64,000 bases of DNA from Halomarina oriensis (GTDB taxonomy: Archaea; Halobacteriota; Halobacteria; Halobacteriales; Haloarculaceae). Shown piece after piece: positions 62,272-64,000 of this stretch (positions are counted from its first letter, which is position 1; every line of letters starts with the position of its first letter). The position numbers and the translations under genes were made by a program. The stretch is from contig NZ_WSZK01000018.1 in assembly GCF_009791395.1 (NCBI RefSeq), positions 1 through 64,000 of the forward strand. The letters run 5' to 3'. The notes beneath the pieces are model-generated. The model did not search any database. It was not told where the DNA came from and saw only the letters and a program-made list of their open reading frames with translations.

Positions 62272-63027
62272 GTGACGGCAGAGGGTTTCCGCGTCGATAT
62301 GCACGTGAAGATTCTCGACGAGCGCGTGGTCGAGCGCGCGAAGGCCCGTGGACTGGACGCGCTGGTCTACGCGCCACACTTCACCCGCCTGCCGAACATC
62401 GCCGCGAAGGCCGAGGCGTTCTCCGACGACGACCTCCAGGTGTTCCCGGCCCGCGAGATATTCACCGGCAACTGGCACAGTCGCAAGCACATCCTCGCAC
62501 TCGGGATGACCGACCCCGTCCCGGACTTCATCACGCTGGCGGGAGCGATGGAGGAACTCGCCAGACAGGGCGCGGCGGTGGTCGTCCCCCACCCGGAGTT
62601 CCTGACGGTGAGTATCGACCAGTACGACGTCGAGCAGTTCGATTTCGACGCCGTAGAGGTGTACAACCCCAAACACCTCCCGCGGGACAACGAACGGGCG
62701 GTCCGGATCGCCCGCGAGACCGGCACGCCGGGGGTCACCTCCTCGTACGCCCACCTGCTGGGGAGCATCGGCGAGGCGTGGACGGAGTTCGAAGAACGCG
62801 TGGAGGACGTGACCGGCCTCGCGCGGTTGCTGAAAGACCGTGCGCCGCGTCGCGTCTTCCACCGGGAGGGGCTTCGTCACGAGTTGCGTTGTGCGGCGGA
62901 GTTCGCCCACCTCGGTGTCGAGAACACGTGGGGGAAGATAGACCGGGTGTTCCTCTCGGCGACCGAACCCACCCACCCCGGCCACGTCGCCTACGACGGC
63001 CGGTTCGACGACGTTCGCGTGTACTGA
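62272..63027 (+). CDS. PHP-domain metal-dependent hydrolase
   Basis: A 251-aa protein of the PHP (polymerase and histidinol phosphatase) superfamily. FRVDMHVKILDERVVERAKARGLDALVYAPHFT gives the N-terminal motif, here with DMHVK in place of the usual DxHxH. FPAREIFTG (about 60), VVVPHPEFLTV (about 105), VEVYNPKH and GVTSSYAHLLGSIG (about 160) carry the later ligands. Phosphoesterase activity is likely, but the substrate is unknown. The start is a GTG 27 nt after a GGTTAAAC box, which rules out the longer open frame. Confidence 0.85.
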   Translation: MTAEGFRVDMHVKILDERVVERAKARGLDALVYAPHFTRLPNIAAKAEAFSDDDLQVFPAREIFTGNWHSRKHILALGMTDPVPDFITLAGAMEELARQGAAVVVPHPEFLTVSIDQYDVEQFDFDAVEVYNPKHLPRDNERAVRIARETGTPGVTSSYAHLLGSIGEAWTEFEERVEDVTGLARLLKDRAPRRVFHREGLRHELRCAAEFAHLGVENTWGKIDRVFLSATEPTHPGHVAYDGRFDDVRVY

Positions 63028-63060
63028 GACCGGAAGACGGGCCGAGAGCGTGCCGTGGTA

Positions 63061-63555
63061 TCAGAACGAAAGCCCCGACAGCGGCGGGACCCGACTCAGG
63101 TCCGCGACCAGTCCGGGCGCGTACCGGACGACGGCGGCGGCGACGAGCAGTTCCACGCCCGTGACGACCAGCGTGACGAGGTTGGCGTACTTGCTGCTCG
63201 TCGCCACACCGGTGGGGAGGTCGTACTCCTTGGGGTACGGGTAGAACAGCGCGATGCCGCGCTTGCTCCCGACGACGTCGAGGACGTAGTGGGTGAGCAC
63301 ACCGACCCAGACCCAGTGGAGGTTGTCGAAGACGACGGGGAAGGCGACGAACAGACCCAGCACCAGCAGGTTGTGGAGCGTCTTGCGGTGCCGGCCGAAC
63401 GCGGTGTCGACGTCCGGGAACAGTGCTCCGAGGACGACGGGCACCGTGACGGCGACGACGGTCCGGAGCGTCGTCACGTCGCCGGCGGGTTCGAGGACGA
63501 ACCCCAGGCCGACCCCGAGCAGGAGGCCGTTGATGACGTGTCCTTCCTTGTTCAC
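63061..63555 (-). CDS. YdjM-type membrane-bound metal-dependent hydrolase
   Basis: A 164-aa membrane protein with four or five helices. It starts MNKEGHVINGLLLGVGLG. The conserved His/Asp sites are GALFPDVDTAFGRHRKTLHN (about 43-62) and WVGVLTHYVLDVVGSKRG (about 83-100), the pattern of the LexA-binding/YdjM family, predicted to be a membrane metal hydrolase acting on lipids or phosphates. The GTG at 63555 lies about 27 nt from a minus-strand GGCTTTCCC stretch. Confidence 0.85.
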   Translation of the reverse strand: MNKEGHVINGLLLGVGLGFVLEPAGDVTTLRTVVAVTVPVVLGALFPDVDTAFGRHRKTLHNLLVLGLFVAFPVVFDNLHWVWVGVLTHYVLDVVGSKRGIALFYPYPKEYDLPTGVATSSKYANLVTLVVTGVELLVAAAVVRYAPGLVADLSRVPPLSGLSF

Positions 63556-63634
63556 GACCAGTGGTGACGAGGCGGATGGGAAAGCCCCATCGGTCGACCC
63601 TCGCCGTGAGACGGGGCGACGACTCCCCCTGCGC

Positions 63635-64000
63635 TCACCGGTCGCTCTCGATGCGGGCGAGCAGGTCGGCGAGCGCCCGTCCGGCGAACGCGCGTTTCAC
63701 CTCGTCGCGCGACCCGTCGAACTCGTGGCGTTCGACCGTCGTTCTGGACTCGCCGCTGCCCCACGGCGCGGCGTTGGCGACGCCCACGTAGACGGTGCCG
63801 ACCGGTTTCTCCTTCGTCCCGCCGTCCGGGCCGGCGATACCCGTCGTCGCCACGCCCCAGTCGGTGTCGGCGGTGTCACAGACGGCACGGGCCATCTCCC
63901 CGGCCACCGGTTCGCTCACCGCGCCCTCGGCGTCGAGCGCCTCCCGCGAGATGGCGAGCAGGTCGCGTTTCGCGGCGTAGGAGTAGGTCACCACGGAGCG
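63635..64000 (-). CDS. CinA C-terminal domain protein (nicotinamide-nucleotide amidase type), truncated by the window edge
   Basis: The visible 121 residues begin RSVVTYSYAAKRDLLAIS and continue to the natural stop at 63635, so the 5' end lies beyond 64000. VATTGIAGPDGGTKEKPVGTVYVGV (about 50-75 of the visible part) is the signature of the CinA/PncC domain, whose members hydrolyse NMN to nicotinate mononucleotide and ammonia in NAD salvage. Whether this is the stand-alone form (about 165 aa) cannot be seen here. Confidence 0.92.
   Translation of the reverse strand, partial: RSVVTYSYAAKRDLLAISREALDAEGAVSEPVAGEMARAVCDTADTDWGVATTGIAGPDGGTKEKPVGTVYVGVANAAPWGSGESRTTVERHEFDGSRDEVKRAFAGRALADLLARIESDR

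Noticed and set aside
1-64000. CRISPR arrays, insertion sequences, toxin-antitoxin or defence islands
   Set aside because: No regularly spaced repeats, transposases, integrases, Cas, restriction or toxin genes were seen; the window is mainly core and metabolic genes.

Overview
The window is a 64 kb chromosomal stretch of an extremely halophilic archaeon (class Halobacteria). The evidence is the very high G+C content, the acidic Asp/Glu-rich proteome, archaeal-only genes (sn-glycerol-1-phosphate dehydrogenase, TFS, archaeal NAC, Spt5/SecE, DtdA, Dph6) and several haloarchaea-type families (DUF5789, HTH-10 regulators, ftsZ1-secE-spt5 order, fused FolC-FolP and PurN-PurH). About 20 genes have a TATA-like box centred 26-28 nt before the start codon, the pattern of leaderless transcripts, and I used it to choose many starts, including GTG ones. 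I see no rRNA, tRNA, CRISPR array, intact insertion sequence or prophage.

Layout. 1-11.4 kb (+): prolyl-tRNA synthetase, ferredoxin-type glutamate synthase, an MBL-fold hydrolase, an Ala-rich unknown protein, two tandem NAD-epimerase paralogues, and the membrane-lipid enzyme G1P dehydrogenase. 11.4-19 kb: acetyltransferase, a hairpin-dense element, a Nudix-like protein, an S9 peptidase, a glycosyltransferase, an HTH-10 regulator and an ABC exporter whose permease is frameshifted. 19-25.7 kb: fused FolC-FolP, then divergent purNH and purB. 25.8-27.3 kb: three small or secreted-type proteins. 27.3-33.1 kb (-): an uninterrupted dapA-dapB-dapD-lysA-dapF-dapE operon in which every junction is a 4-nt overlap. 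It makes lysine/diaminopimelate by the succinylase branch.

33.4-41.8 kb: NYN nuclease, PUA protein, NAC and tRNA m1A methyltransferase, TFS, DUF5789, an MFS carrier, signal peptide peptidase and a DUF373 membrane protein. 41.8-43.9 kb (-): an arsR-acr3-arsC arsenic-resistance operon. 44-50.5 kb: Dph6, small membrane proteins (two apparently frameshifted), DUF2243, a sugar nucleotidyltransferase, HTH/Zn-ribbon, SOUL and Rieske proteins, and a saccharopine-dehydrogenase-like reductase. 50.5-55.3 kb (-): a pabB-pabA-pabC-type operon (pabC frameshifted), an HhH protein and aroE. 55.4-60.5 kb (+): cation exchanger, dtdA, ftsZ1, secE and spt5. 60.5-64 kb: a chain of hairpins, an erythromycin-esterase homologue, a PHP protein, a YdjM-type membrane protein and a truncated CinA C-terminal domain gene.

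Themes: folate supply (aroE, pabABC and folCP), with folate-dependent purine synthesis (purNH, purB) nearby; lysine biosynthesis; and the transcription, translation and cell-division core. I found no obvious new multi-gene system. The least explained signals are (i) palindromic clusters at 12.0-12.2 kb and 60.5-60.6 kb that share an 11-nt centre, GAGCGNAGCGA, and (ii) four single-indel frameshifts in otherwise well-formed genes, which are either sequencing errors or a burst of gene decay.
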